A stretch of DNA of 64,000 nucleotides from Cephalopachus bancanus (GCA_027257055.1 JAPVLO010000570.1:2122001-2186000); one strand, 5' to 3'. Counted from the stretch's first letter, positions 37,381-50,050 are shown. Translations and numbers: made by a program. The notes: a model not told the origin generated them from the sequence alone.

Positions 37381-37572
37381 AAGTCAGACAGATGAGGGTT
37401 ACAATTCTGGCTCTGCCGGCTGGCTTTGAGCTGGTTAACTTCTCTGAAGCTTAATTTATCGTTTTAAAATAAGTATAGTAGTACCCATTTCATTGAACTA
37501 TTTTGATAATTAAATTAAGTTGATGTGAACCTTAGCACAGTGCTAGATATATTGTACACATTAATTTACCAG
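37381..37572 (+). repeat. MIR remnant
   Basis: Core ggctctgcc...gagctggttaacttctctgaag, then agtagtacccatttcattg and ttagcacagtgctag in MIR order. Confidence 0.75.
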
Positions 37573-38577
37573 TCTTTTTCATTTCATTAATCATCTAGCA
37601 CTAGTAATACAACTTATAATAATTAGATACACAGTGAAATCAAAGCCCTTCTTTAACTGAACTCTGAAATGGAAGGAATAGTGAAGAATTTGACTAGGAG
37701 CAGTGTCAGACTAAGTTTTCTAATTTCTTCTTCAAAGAAACCAGGATATGCAGCTATGTGATTTTCAAATGTAGTATTATTTTTTAAAGAAAATGAAAAG
37801 GATAAATCAGGATACATCTGTTTTGGGCTTTTCAATCAGAACATGGAAGTTTCTAAACATAAACTCTTAGGGTGTCCCAGCAGAAGGCAAATTTTTCTCA
37901 ACTGTGGGCACATTGGAATTGGACTCACTTTATGTATAATCTCTCTGGCTATACTCACTTCAACTCTGGCAAACGCCTATCATATACTCTTAACCGTTAA
38001 ATTTTGTGAAGGTGTTATAACTTTTTTCTGTAACTTAAGTCAACCTCCATTTGCATATAAGGCGGTATTTCAAGAACAGTGACAGGTTCAAAGATGAAAT
38101 CATTAGGTCACACACAACAGTGACCATGTGGCCTAATGCAGTGAGATCTTTCAGAGCAATTTGTATCAGCTAGGTAGTCACTAAATATTTATTTAATTTG
38201 ACATTTCAATTCTTAGAGAATAGACCTTTTTTTATAGTACATATAGAAATGTAAGACTATTACTTATATTTATTTTTCAAGATAAATCTTTATAAATTAG
38301 TCTTATGTTTTAAAATATTTCATGAGATTTTAGTTTTAAAAACTTCCTTTCTACATCATAACATATATTTAGTGACAAATACTTTAAAAAAAATACAATG
38401 TTTAACAATAAATGGTCTTTTAATTGCAACCATTCTTACCAACAGCATATACATAAGAAAAATACATTTTTAATCTCTTATTAAAAAAGAGAAGCACAAA
38501 AATCTTACTCTAAGAAGTAAAAGTTATAAACTATTTTCAAATTATTAACACTACTTGGTACAAATAACATAGGAATA
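37573..38577. other. AT-rich intron, no recognised element
   Basis: An old-repeat-like sentence near 37895 (tttctcaactgtgggcacattgg) hints at a diverged DNA transposon but is not assignable. No gene is seen. Confidence 0.4.
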
Positions 38578-38720
38578 TAGAGTCAAGCAGACCTGATTTT
38601 AAATTCTTATACTAGCTTTGTGATAATATCCTTGTTTTCTAATCTCTGTGAGCTTTAATTTTCTAATCTGTAAAATTGGGATAATAATATCTACTTGCAT
38701 AGTTATAGTAGATATTATAC
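38578..38720 (+). repeat. MIR remnant
   Basis: agacctgattttaaattctta...gctttaattttctaatctgtaaaattgggataataat follows the MIR 3' consensus. Confidence 0.75.
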
Positions 38721-38944
38721 GTATTATTTCTCTATATCTATTTATCTAACAATCATTCATCTTTCACACTTTATAGATCACCCGTTTTATCTCAGTGTTT
38801 CCATTTACTTTTGCTCCTACACAGTCAAATTAAGCTCAGATAATTATAGACATTTATCATTGTAAATAGTTCATATTGGATAAATGAAGCACAAAGAGAA
38901 ATGTTTAAAGGAATTATAGTGATTATTATGTAAAGCACCATGAA

Positions 38945-39116
38945 CTGGAAGCCAGTAAATGTAGGCTGCAGCATGATATTTCCCCAGCAAGTCGTGTGAT
39001 CACGAATAGGCAAGTCATTTCACCTCTTTGGCCGTTTGTTTGCTTATCTGTACAGAGAAGAATGTTTACTAACTGTTATTTAAGGTTCCTTCCAACTTTA
39101 ACATTCTACTATTCTT
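38945..39116 (+). repeat. MIR-like remnant, left of an L1 insertion
   Basis: aagtcgtgtgatc...caagtcatttcacctctttgg resembles the MIR middle; the following ggttccttccaactttaacattct is typical of MIR3/MIRb tails. It ends at the TSD of the L1 at 39131. Confidence 0.6.
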
Positions 39117-39130
39117 TAGATTCTTTGATT

Positions 39131-40618
39131 TTTTTTAAATGTGTTTTTAAAATTGTAGATTCGGAGGTTACACGTGTATATTCATTACATGGACGTATTG
39201 TGTAGTGGTAGGTATTGGGTCTCAGGTGGCCCATTCACAGACAGTGAACATTGTGCCCATAGGTAGTTTCTGAACCCTAACCCCCATACCCGCTTATTAG
39301 TATCCCCAATGTCTGTTATTTCCATCCTCGTGACTGCTTAGCTCCTGCATATGAGTAAGAACATGTGGTGTTTGGTTTTCTGTTTCTGAGTCAGTTTACT
39401 AAGGATGATGATCTCTAGCTTCATCCATGTTGCTGTGAAGGACATGATTTCATTCTTTTTCATGGCTGTGTAGTATTCCATGGTGGATATATACATTTTC
39501 ATTATCCGCTGATAGGTTGATAGACATTTAGATTGATTCCACATCTTTGCAATTGTGAATTGTGCTGCAATGAGCATGCAGGTGCAGGTGTATTTGTTAT
39601 ATAATGACTTCTGTTCCTTAGGATAGATACCTAGTAGTGGGATTACTGTATCAAATGGTAGATCTACTTTTAGTTCTTTGAGTAATTTCTATACCACTTT
39701 TCATAGAAGTTGTACTAATTTACATTCCCACCAACGGTGTATGTATTCCCTTTCCTCCATACCCATGCTAGCATTTATTCTTTTTAACAAATTTTTGATT
39801 GTGGCCATTCTGACTGGTGTGAGGTGGTATCTCATTGTGGTTTTAATTTGCATTTCCCCGATGATGAGTGAAATGGAGAATTTTTTCATATGTTTGTTGG
39901 CCATTTATATATCTTCTTTTTAGAGATGTCTGTTCATGTCATTTGCCCATTTTTTAATGGGATTATTTGCTTTTTACTTGCTGAATTGCTTGAGTTCTTT
40001 GTAGATTCTGGATATTCATTTTATTTGCTTTTGGGGTTTTAGCTATAAATTCTTTGCCTAGGCTGATGTCAATAAGAGCTTTTCCTAGGTGTTCTTCTAG
40101 GATTTTTATGGTTTCAGATCTGACATTTAAGTCTTTAATCCACCTTGAGTTAGTTTTTTATATGGGGAGAGATAGAGATCAAGTTTCATTTTTCTGCATG
40201 TAGCTATCCAACTTTCCCAGCACCATTTCTTGAATAGGGTGTCTAAATTGCAGAAGACACAAACAAATGGAGAAACATCCCATGCTTATGACTTGGAAGA
40301 CTCAACATTATTAAAATAGCCATATTACTCAAAGTAATCTACAGATTCAATGCAATCCTTATCAAACTACAAACAGAGTTTGAGAAACCAAACCCAAAAT
40401 TTAAAAAAAGATTCAGAATAGCCAAAGCAATCTTAAGCAAAAAGAGCAAAGCTGGAGGTATCATATTACCTAACTGCAAATTGTACTACAATGCTGTAAT
40501 AACCAAAACAGCATGATATTGGTACTAGAGCAGACACATCAACCAACAGAATTGGAGAACCCAGAAATAAATCCAAATACCTACAATCGACTGATTTTTG
40601 ACAAAGCAAACACAAACT
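39131..40618. mobile_element. Twin-primed (5'-inverted) L1 insertion
   Basis: 39131 to about 40245 is antisense L1 3' end plus ORF2 C-terminal region; about 40246-40618 is sense ORF2 upstream of it (acaaacaaatggagaaacatc onwards). A 14-bp perfect TSD, tagattctttgatt, at 39117-39130 and 40619-40632 shows that it is a single insertion with an internal inversion. Both parts are non-coding. Confidence 0.93.
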
Positions 40619-40659
40619 TAGATTCTTTGATTCTTGAGGTAACAGTATAGTCAGTGTGA

Positions 40660-41065
40660 TGAGTTTAGAATCAGATTGCTTGAGTGCTAATCTCAGTTTC
40701 CCAGTGTAGCAACATTATTACTTGGGTGAGTCATTTATACTCCCCGACCCACAGTTTCTTTATCTTTAAAATCAGCATGGTAAAAATAGCTAAAAGTGAA
40801 GATTTTATATGTTCTTACCACAAAGAAATGATAAATATTTAAAGTGATGGGTATGTTAATTACCCTGGTTTGATAATTCCACAATGCCTATATGTATCAA
40901 GATAGCTCATTGTACCTCAGAATATACAATTATTTTTCAGTTAAAAATTAAATATAACTTTAATAATTAAAAGGGATTCAAATAATAAAAAGTTGCATGG
41001 TAATAATAATACATACTTCATAGTGTTGTTAAGTTGTGACAAATTCTTGGTAAATATCCACTAAA
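40660..41065 (+). repeat. MIR remnant split by an L1 3' end
   Basis: Left part: agattgcttgagtgctaatctcag...gggtgagtcatttatactcc...tttctttatctttaaaatcagcatgg. Right part resumes at 41003 with taataataatacatacttcatagtgttgttaag, continuing MIR order. The interruption is 40784-40994. Confidence 0.75.
40784..40994 (+). mobile_element. L1 3'UTR insertion, sense, inside a MIR
   Basis: About 211 bp of L1 3'UTR (aagtgatgggtatgttaatt, tttgataattccacaatgcc). Flanking TSD gcatggtaa occurs at 40775-40783 and 40995-41003. Confidence 0.85.
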
Positions 41066-41287
41066 CATTATGTGTCATTACTTAAAACGACAGAAGTGTG
41101 GCTAATAAAATATGCCTGTCTTATTTCAAATCCTGATGGTACAAGTACATATCTATAAGGTAGTTGGTCACTGGCTATAGCCAGTAATCTAGCATGATAC
41201 CTTATTCATTTGTTTCCAATCTTAGATCTTATTTTGAATCAGCACAGAATTGAATAATCTGTACTTAGACTAATGTTATATTTCTAT

Positions 41288-41456
41288 TTTTTTTTAGATT
41301 AGAAAATATAGTTTATTTAGAAAGTAAATTGGGGAGGGAGAGAGAGAGAGGAGATTCACCTCCCCAAGTTAGGGAAGGGGGCCAAAGCTAGGAAAACAAT
41401 GGCAGCCATGGCTCAAAGGGCCATGTGACCAGACCACAGCTTCGCTAAGCAATGGC
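41288..41456 (-). pseudogene. Possible retrocopied transcript 3' end or LTR fragment
   Basis: On the minus strand the segment is GC-richer than its surroundings and ends with aataaa, about 15 nt further sequence, and then an A-run. A polyadenylation signal plus A-tail suggests a retrocopied mRNA 3' end or the R region of a retroviral LTR. Homology is not recognised. Flanks tatatttctat and ctatttccctat are a weak TSD candidate. Confidence 0.4.
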
Positions 41457-41689
41457 TATTTCCCTATATTTTTAGGTGTCTGTTCATGGATTTTATCTTG
41501 ATTTCCAAAGTTTTTGAGGACGAAATTCATGTCTTAAGCTTCTTATTGTCCCTCATTCAGATTACCTGACATTGAACTTTGCACTTAGTAGATGCTCATA
41601 AATGATTGATGACATGGATTTTAATTTTACACAGGATAACAGCATTAAACATATCTCCAAAGTTCTTTTTGAAGTTTAATAAAACCTCA

Positions 41690-42000
41690 GATACATATTT
41701 ATGGAAAAATGTAGCCTGAATTATCATGAACAAATAACAATATCAGACAATATGGAATAATAAAAATTGTAGATAATCTATAATTTATTGCGTGGTGACT
41801 GCAATTAATAATAATATATTGTCTACTAGAAAATTGCTAAGAGAGGATATTTTAAGCATTTTTACTTCAAAAAAATGAATATGAGGTAATACTTATGTTA
41901 ATTAGTTTTATTTAGCCATTCCACAGTATATACATATATCAAGTCATCATGGTGTACACCATAAATATATACAATGTCTATTTGTCAGTTAAATAAATAA
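41690..42000 (+). mobile_element. L1 3'UTR fragment, sense
   Basis: Series ataatatattgtctactag, gctaagagaggatatttt, gccattccacagtatatac and atcatggtgtacacc is the L1 3'UTR; it ends with a short aataaataaac tail. Confidence 0.75.
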
Positions 42001-42081
42001 ACAAAGTTTGTAGATTATCTCATTTCATAAATTGCATTTTAGGCTAAACTGCTTTCACTGTCATTTTAAAAACTAAATTTG

Positions 42082-42390
42082 AGCCGGGCTCGGTGGCTCA
42101 ACCTGTAATCCTGTGCCTTTGGGAGGCAGAGGTGAGTGGATTGCCTAAGCCCGCAGGTTCGAGACCCACCTGGACAGTGAGACCTCATCTCTACAATAAA
42201 AAAAAAATCAGCCAGGCGTGGTAGCGCATGCCTGTAATTCAGGCTACTTGGAAGGCTGAGACGGAAGGATCGCCGGAGCCCAGCAGGTCGAGGCTGCGGA
42301 GGCCGGGAGCGGCCATTGCACTCCAGTCTGGGTCACAGAGTGAGACTCCAACTCAAAAAAAAAAAAAAAGAAAAAAGAAAAAGAAAAAAA
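42082..42390 (+). mobile_element. Full-length Alu, sense
   Basis: Both arms and a long A-rich tail with g interruptions. TSD aaaactaaatttg on the left and aaaactgaatttg on the right (one mismatch). Confidence 0.93.
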
Positions 42391-43438
42391 ACTGAATTTG
42401 TTTAAAAATAATATAGTCTCATATGTTATCCTCCTAGATGTCAAATGCTCATTGTTGTACATTCAAGTTAGAAAAATACTTTCTTGTTAGTAGAAGAAAA
42501 TTACTCTGTTGATGAAATTTGACAGTCTCTCTAAATTTTTTCTTTATAATTATTTAGAATGTCTACATAGCATGGTTTGCATGAGGACTTAAAAAAAATA
42601 GACTAGAAAATAACTACAAAATAACCTCTTTACTTTGTCATTAATATTTGCTTAAGAAAAAGCTATGCAATGGAAGCCAGGAAGTCACAGTATACTTTAG
42701 AAGAACTATTAAACTCTTTTTGCCTGCCACCATTTGAAATTGCTGCATCCATGTGCTTTTTTATTTACTTAGTAATTTATTTTACCCTATACTTTAAAAC
42801 TTCAGAACAACCATATTATGTACTCTTTGAAATGGAGACAAGTTTTTTTTTTTAAATCCTGTCTTACTACTTAGAGGAAATAGAACTAATTAGAAGAAAT
42901 CGAACTTATACCTCATTTTTGCCTTGCTGGGTCAACGTCCAACACATACTAAGCAAAATATTGCATGTCTCATGGTAAAAACAAACTAAGCTCAGGCTAA
43001 TTTTTCAGAAGGTCATAGAAAAGAAAAGAGAGTAATTTATGTTCTAGGGACAGTGATGGATCTTAGAGGTGTGTGCCATCACTGATCTCATAATCTGGAA
43101 GGAATACAGGAGATGGCTCTAAGAAATAGAAATGGACTGTTACATATCTGACTGTATCTGAATAGTAATACCAATAAATGTACTGCTAGTATATAGAAAT
43201 TGCCTTTGGTCCAAATTTGTTCAATTTTAGTAGAATCAGTTCTAACCCAGAGACTTAATTCCCTTTGAGTTATCTGGGTTTGAAATGGCTATGTGCTGGT
43301 TAGATCCCAGAATGATTCCCTGTGGTTTAAATCTCACCTCCCTTCTTTATTCAGTAGATCAGGAGTAAGATCTAGGCAATTGTAATTTTTAAAAGCCCCA
43401 CTGAAAATTCTGATATATAGATTGAGAATTACCAAGTT
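42391..43438. other. Intron, no recognised element
   Basis: No gene or clear transposon was recognised. Confidence 0.45.
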
Positions 43439-43440
43439 AC

Positions 43441-43735
43441 TCTTTTTTTTTTGAATCAGAGTCTCACTCTGTCTGCCACGCTGGAGTGCAGTGGCACGCT
43501 TATGACCACCACAGCCTCGACCTACTGAACTCAGACCATTCTTCCGCCTCAGCCTTCCAGCCTTCCAAGTAGTTGAAACTACAGGTTCACTCCACCACAC
43601 CCAGGTAATTTGATTTACTGTAGAAATTAGGTCTCACCACATTGCCCCGGCTGGTCTTAAACCCCTAGACTCAGGCAATCCTCTTGCTTCAAACTCCCTA
43701 ATTGCTAGGCTTACAGTTGAGCCACCGCACCCAGC
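43441..43735 (-). mobile_element. Older, diverged Alu, antisense
   Basis: Both arms are present (gagtctcactctg to gagccaccgcacccagcc) but many substitutions and an internal repeat of ccttccag separate it from the other Alus. TSD gttact is short. Confidence 0.88.
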
Positions 43736-44744
43736 CGTTACTATTCTTTATGACAAAAAATTGTTTCCATTTTGCATTCTCTTCAGGATGAAACTGTTTT
43801 CAGTTCAGGGAGATATTTTTTAATGTACTGAGCAATAGTATACTGTATTAATGTATTGAACAATGGTATACTGTAAACATTAGAATGTTAATATGGGTGG
43901 ACTTTTGAAGGAGAAATCTGTAGCCTATCTCTTGTACAAGTAGCTGGGGTCTTTTCAATCGAGACGTGGATTCATGAGTGTGATTATATGTGACTGGATT
44001 TGGAGAATTGGAGTTGGGGACTATTAGCTAAATAATAACATAAAATACATTAAAATCAGCCTCGATATCAGAAATAAACTCCAAGTAGAAGCAAATTAAG
44101 TTTCTTAATATATATGCACGCAATTTATGTCAATGTCTGTTACTCCAGATGTTTTAGTTGCATGGACATAATCATTCTAGAGGACACACTTCTTAACAGA
44201 ATGGATACATTTCTCATTACTCATGTAGGTACTTGTTGCAACACAGTTGTTACCTCAGAATGTTGAATCTCTGTAGGAAAGGGAATTTTAAAATACAAAA
44301 ACCTCTAATTTCTTTACAAAACAATCTCTGCAAAATGGTGTCAGTAAGAATGACTATAATCAATATTCATATTATAATTTATATAAAAATGTTTTATTCA
44401 GTAATATATTTGCTTCTATATGAAAAAAGAAACAAACCATTTTTTTGGCAGCAAACATTTCCAAAGGAAGCAAATGTTTTAGTCACTGTGGCCAAAATAA
44501 ATGTTTTCTTTTAGGCTAAAGCAGCCAGATGTTTTCATAACATTTCCAAAATGTTTCCACCCTTTATTTTCTCAAAGAGAATCTCTCTCCTTCCCACCTA
44601 TTACCCTATGGAAATATTTTCAGAACGTATTTTGACCATCAAAACAGCGAAAACATTTTGAAAATATCATCTTTACAAGTGTTAAAAGGATGCTTTCAAA
44701 ACTGAAGGAAGAGAAAACATAAATGATAGTATGGTACAGTTGAA
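43736..44744. other. AT-rich intron, no recognised element
   Basis: A 93-codon frame at 44233-44514 is rich in K, N and I and has no recognisable domain; it is probably chance. Confidence 0.45.
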
Positions 44745-44890
44745 AAGATACTAGAAGCAGCAGAACTGGGTTTTAGTTTTGACTCTGCCACTTACTTGCT
44801 GGGGGACCTTTAACCAATCTCTCATCTTTCTTGGCTTTCATTTTATTAGTCAGTTAGATGAAGGAGTTGTGCTAAATGCTATCTAATCAA
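44745..44890 (+). repeat. MIR-like remnant
   Basis: gactctgccacttacttgctggggg then ttgtgctaaatgctatc resembles the MIR/MIR3 core and tail. Confidence 0.65.
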
Positions 44891-44999
44891 CAGTTTGCAT
44901 TTCCTTTCCATAAAAATGGTACTCATATAATGAATTCATGTCTGTTAACATAAAAACATTCTCTCTATATATATTCTAAAATTCTATTTTAATGTGATA

Positions 45000-45320
45000 A
45001 GAACACAACATGAGATTAACCTTTTAAACAAAATTTTAAGTGACAAAGACAGTATTGTTAACTATAGGCATAATGGTGTACAGCAGGTCTCTAGAATTTA
45101 GTTATTCTTGTTATTAAAACTTTATGCCCATTGAACATATCTTCCTTCCCCCCAGTCCCCAACCCCTGGAAACTGCTGTTCCACTCTCTGATTATATACG
45201 TTTGTCTATTTTAGATACCTCATGTATGTGGAATCCTGTAGTATTTGTCCTTCTTTGATTGCTTTATTACATTTAGCATAATGTCATCAAGAGTCATCCA
45301 GGTTGTGACATATTACAGAT
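45000..45320 (-). mobile_element. Old L1M 3' region, antisense
   Basis: ccccaacccctggaaactgctg, cctcatgtatgtggaatcc and gcataatgtcatcaagagtc are standard antisense L1M 3' sequence. Another relative is at 52985-54350. Confidence 0.75.
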
Positions 45321-45339
45321 AAAAATGACCTATATTATA

Positions 45340-45554
45340 CAGAGGATGTCAAAAATGTATACATGTTTTGATAAAGGAAAAACTGTATTAAAATTGTAAT
45401 ACTCAATATATACTGATAATCACGTTTGACTTCTGCAATTACAAGAGGTGCTCAAAGTGGTTACCATCAGTGTCCAGACACATCTGATTACCGTGAACTA
45501 AAAGTAATACATAGATAATATCTCTTAAAGTGTGTATACATTTTTTGACACTGC
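45340..45554. mobile_element. Short non-autonomous TIR element (mariner-like MITE candidate)
   Basis: The left end reads cag-agga-tgtcaaaaatgtatacat; the reverse complement of the right end reads cag-cag-tgtcaaaaaatgtatacac. These are terminal inverted repeats of about 24 bp bracketing about 165 bp. A TA precedes the left end; the right flank is degraded. It has no coding capacity and differs from the mariner family at 9049, 23431 and 58220. Confidence 0.7.
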
Positions 45555-47329
45555 TGGCATTTTTAATTTTTCTAATGGCAAAATTATCTTAACTCAGTGT
45601 CTTATTTTAAAAATAGAATAAAAAGAAAACATACATAATATTCTAAAACCTGAATAAAGTCTTACCAGTTATGTGTTTTCTGGCAGTTTTGGATGAATTT
45701 AAACTTTTCCACTCCAATATAATTACCTCCAAAGCCTATTTAAACTATTTCCCTCCTTGCCTCAGTTTTCCAATCTGAACAATTAAAAATAACTGAATTT
45801 ATTTTGTTAAATTTGACAAAGATTTAAAAATGGTGACTGTAATTAGTAAATGAATCATGAATAATATTTTTCCCTATACTATCATTTTTGGTTTCAAACT
45901 ATTGGGCTACTTATGAAGGTTTGAGGAGTTTAATGCAAATAGTACTGATAAGAGGTTTAAGAAAGGCAAAACGCCACACCTGTTATTTACTATGCTACAG
46001 CAAAAGCAAAATGTTACAATTAAGTAAACTATACCAATTTAACAATTCTAAAATTCTTAATTACAACCCTACTGCACATAATATTATAGAACGAGGTAAA
46101 TTTTGATGTATAGGTAAACTTCTATTTTTCATTTATAACTATTGTAATAGATCTTTAAAATGGAAAAGTTTAGTTTAAATGAAAGAAGTGATATCTTTAT
46201 AAAAGAAATGTAATAAAATAAAATCAAATAAACTTATTTGATACATAAATCCATCTTTAATCAGCAAGCAAATAAAATTGAGTAATCATTGTTTTAGCAT
46301 ATGGATAAACAGTGATATTGCAATATTTTGCATCACAGCTAGATGATTTGCAAGAACATAGATAGCTATGTTCTTGGCAAAGATGCAGTATTAGCATGTT
46401 CATTTTTTGCACAATCTTCCTATTTCTGCACATCACATTATCTGCACTATTCAAAGTGGGAACATACTTGTTGTGAATGACTTCTCAGACTTATCCCTGC
46501 ATGAGACAAGTCATCTTTGATTTTATGTTTTTACTTTGGATTTTTAATTTAAGTAAGTCTTTCAAAGAACCATACATGTTTCATAGTTATGAAATGCCAT
46601 AATATTTTAATGAAATATCAAAGTATGGAAAGATGACCTAAACCATTTTTATCATATGCCAGTATTTTATTTTTAGTACTTGAATATTTAATTTTTGCCT
46701 GCCTGTTGAATAATATTTCTCCCAAAATTGTTATATCTTGGATTCTAAAATATTTCTGTCAATTAAGTCTTGTCTCTTTCACTCCCAATCTTGTCAGTTT
46801 TGTATATTATTATAAATATTTGTTTCTGATTATACAGGCTGATTACTTAGTTACTTTATATTTCTTTTCCCATATATGCTTAGAGACCATTAAAATGATC
46901 AACATTTTAAGTGTTTTCATCATATCCAAAACCATATCTGGTAATATTGTGTTTACAAATGTATGCATAGATGGTTCACTTCTTTTGAATTTTTTTACCC
47001 AGATTATTTTTTAAAAGCTTTGAATTTAAAATTGCCAATCTTTAATGGAAGTAAGGACGTTTTTGCTTAAAATGCAACTGGTTTAACATGCTATTCATTG
47101 ACTTTTATAGACAGATAACACAGAATAAGAGAATTTCTGATAATGTAGGAAGGTAAATGAGAAAGCTGAGACTCCTAAGGGATGAGGGTTGCTATTGAAT
47201 CTCCAAAAGCCATTGCAATTGGTATTTTCTTCCCTCAAAAGACACGAAAAACTGACCATTTTGGAGGCAAGTGAAAGGCTTTATGGTATTATCACAAAGA
47301 TCTAATGGTATTAAACTATAAAGAATAGA
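45555..47329. other. AT-rich intron, no recognised element
   Basis: About 1.8 kb without a recognisable repeat or gene. A 102-codon hydrophobic frame (46706-47014) is AT-driven and has no known domain. Confidence 0.4.
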
Positions 47330-47472
47330 CAATATAATTTAGGCTAACATCTTCAGCTTACAAATATAGAGGGGTAGAGTCCAGAGGAGTTTGATGACTT
47401 GCCCAATATCATAGAGATAATAAAGACAGTTCCAAATCTGTTGTAACACTCTCATGTATCTGACTATGCTTT
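47330..47472 (-). repeat. MIR-like remnant, antisense
   Basis: cttacaaatatagaggggtag...agtttgatgacttgcccaatatcatagagat resembles the antisense MIR core. Confidence 0.6.
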
Positions 47473-49910
47473 TTTCACAATGACTAAGTATTTAGGAGAA
47501 TGGACTTTCACGTGTTGATAAAGAGATATGTTTTTCATAGTTAAGTTCTGCTAAAATCAGGTACTTTACAATGTATTCCTCCATGACTTTTTATTGCAGA
47601 TATAATGGTTTTATATTCAATTATATAAAAAAATGAAATGGCAAGCTCAAAAAGAAGTATTTTATTTAGAAAATATAGCCACATCATTTTCTTTCAGGCA
47701 GTTATGTGCTGGTAAATATTTAACAACTGACTGGGGATGGAGTGGTGTGGGATGGGCACCTAGTAGTATTTGCTGGTTTCTGTGGTGTAAATACTCCCTT
47801 CATGGCCAATCTCAAGCTATCAACGTGAAGTCCTCAATGTGAAGTTGGAAGTTGATGCACACAGTTTGTGCTTGCAAGTGGGCACAAGCTGGTTAAAACA
47901 TGTCTCTGCATTCAGAGAACAAATGACAGACATGGGGTCCAATTCAAGGTTGTTATTTATCTCACCTGGAACTTGATTTTCATTTTATATACATATACAC
48001 ACATGCACACATACATTTGACCCCTGAATTTTATGTTTTTCTCTGCTTTTCCCTTAAACCCAATAACCATTGCTTTGTTAATAGATTACTCTTTCTCCAT
48101 ATATTAAGGGCATTGTTTTGAGTTATAACAGCTTACCCATAGGCAGATGAAAACCCTAACATTAATCAGTACATTTCAGGAGGAAACAACACAAGACAAA
48201 ACAAAGCAAAACAAAACAAAAGAGAAGGAATTTTCTAACAATACATATAGTAAGATCTGGGGAAAATCCCCATGCCTTTGACTTTGACTTCAGTTTCTAA
48301 ATAATATGACATAATTCCTTAAGAAACATTTTTTTAAGCTGAATCACCAATGTGATAGCTTAAGGAACATTTTGTATCCATATCCTACACTCCTACTCCT
48401 TCAAGAATCAAACTGTAAAAAACAATGCCATTTAAAGTAGAAATCTTGAAAAATAAACTATAATTTCCAGAATAATGTTCAGAGGACGGAAACATCTTGT
48501 ATTCATTGCAATTTATCTGGAATAACATTTACTTAGACTTTCTGTGGTACTCTTAGTCAGAGATGATTAGCCACCAATTTTAGAGCACAAGCAAAGCACA
48601 GTGTTGGTGTTTAATTCGTAAAACGGAAGCATCTGTAGTGTGGAGGAAGAGACTCCAAGATTAGACTATACATATTCAGGTTGTAACAAAAGACAAATTA
48701 AACGAACATACTATTTATCTTCAAAGAAAATATAGTTGCTAAGCTGTTAGATAGCCTCAACTTAAAGGAAGTACAAGCAATAAGTAACCTTTTGCATGTA
48801 TGTTTCCTTACTGGCATTTTACCAATAAATACCAATGAGGCATTTTTGTGATCTTTCCTGTCCTTCCAACACAAAGACAGACTGGTTATGCTTAGGACAA
48901 TTAGACAGATCTATGACACCTTCCGTTTAATGTGTCATACTTTGCACTTGGCATGTTGCCTCTCACCAAAAAATTGATTTGATCCTCCCACCTAATGCTC
49001 TTCATTAGCCTTCCTGTATTCAAATGGAAAAAGATTATTCTAAATACTTTCTTAACACCTTTCCTTTGCCGCCACTTTCACATTTATAATTATCCCTTTA
49101 CAAAAGTATAAAAAGATTTAAAATGATTATTCTTGGCAGGAGGCCAAAGGTGAAACCCTGTTGATTTAATGTCTAAATTATAATGTGTGCAGTTGTGAAG
49201 GGGTTTTCTGAAATGTTCATGTAACTGCAAAAATTTAAAGGAGGCTGTCAAAAGTTTGTACTTTTTAATGGCTAATATTAATTGAAAAGCATCTCATAAT
49301 ATGTTATATCTGAAGGATAAGTTGATAGATTAAGTTACACAATCACTAACTTTCTGGAAGACAGGAGGATAAAAGATACAATTGCCTCTCAATAAGAGTT
49401 TAGGAAAATACAAAAAATCTTTCCTTTTCTCACTGCTACTGTGAAGCCCATTTGGAATGATTAATTTTCCTATGGCTTCATGTAAATTGAGAATTAAATA
49501 GAAACTGTGTTACCTTGATGACCTTACTGGCCAGCTGACCTTGTTTCCTCACTTTTCAAGCTGAACTTACGTATAGCTTTTCTAACAAAATGTATTTGAA
49601 GCAAAATCAATCCTTTCCTCTAAATAGGATGCTAAAGAAAAACATTATTATTTTTATGTTCTACCAATGTTCAAAAAATTTCCTGTTCTAAATTTAGATT
49701 GTAAAAATATTCAGTGTGCTTCTCCCTTGTTACAATAATTGGTTACCCTGCCACCTGTTAATACTGGTATTTTAAACCAGTTATGTGAGAGTTTATGAGG
49801 AAATCAATATATTTGGCTCTTATTCTACCTCCAAAGCTTCAAAGAAAGCTCACAAAAGTGCTTACAGTAGTACAATACAAAGTATCCTGGCAAAATATTC
49901 TGAATAATTC
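47473..49910. other. Long repeat-poor intron stretch
   Basis: No recognised gene or transposon in about 2.4 kb, apart from an acaaaacaaa-type simple run near 48190-48225. Confidence 0.45.
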
Positions 49911-50050
49911 CTCTTCCTTCCTTCCTTCCTTCCTTCCTTCCTTCCTTCCTTCCTTCCTTCTTTCCTTCCTTCCTTCCTTCCTTCTTTCCTTCCTTCCTTC
50001 CTTCCTTTCTTCCTTCCTTCCTTCCTCCCTTCCTTCCCTCCCTCCCTCCC
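49911..50050. repeat. (CCTT)n polypyrimidine microsatellite
   Basis: About 30 ccttcctt-type units with a few ctttcc and ccctcc interruptions. The long SLPSF or KEGR frames through it are repeat artefacts. The strict strand asymmetry makes it a mirror repeat able to form triplex DNA. Confidence 0.97.

Noticed and set aside
46706..47014. 102-codon hydrophobic frame
   Set aside because: AT-rich sequence gives F, I, L and Y by composition; there is no start context, splice site or domain.
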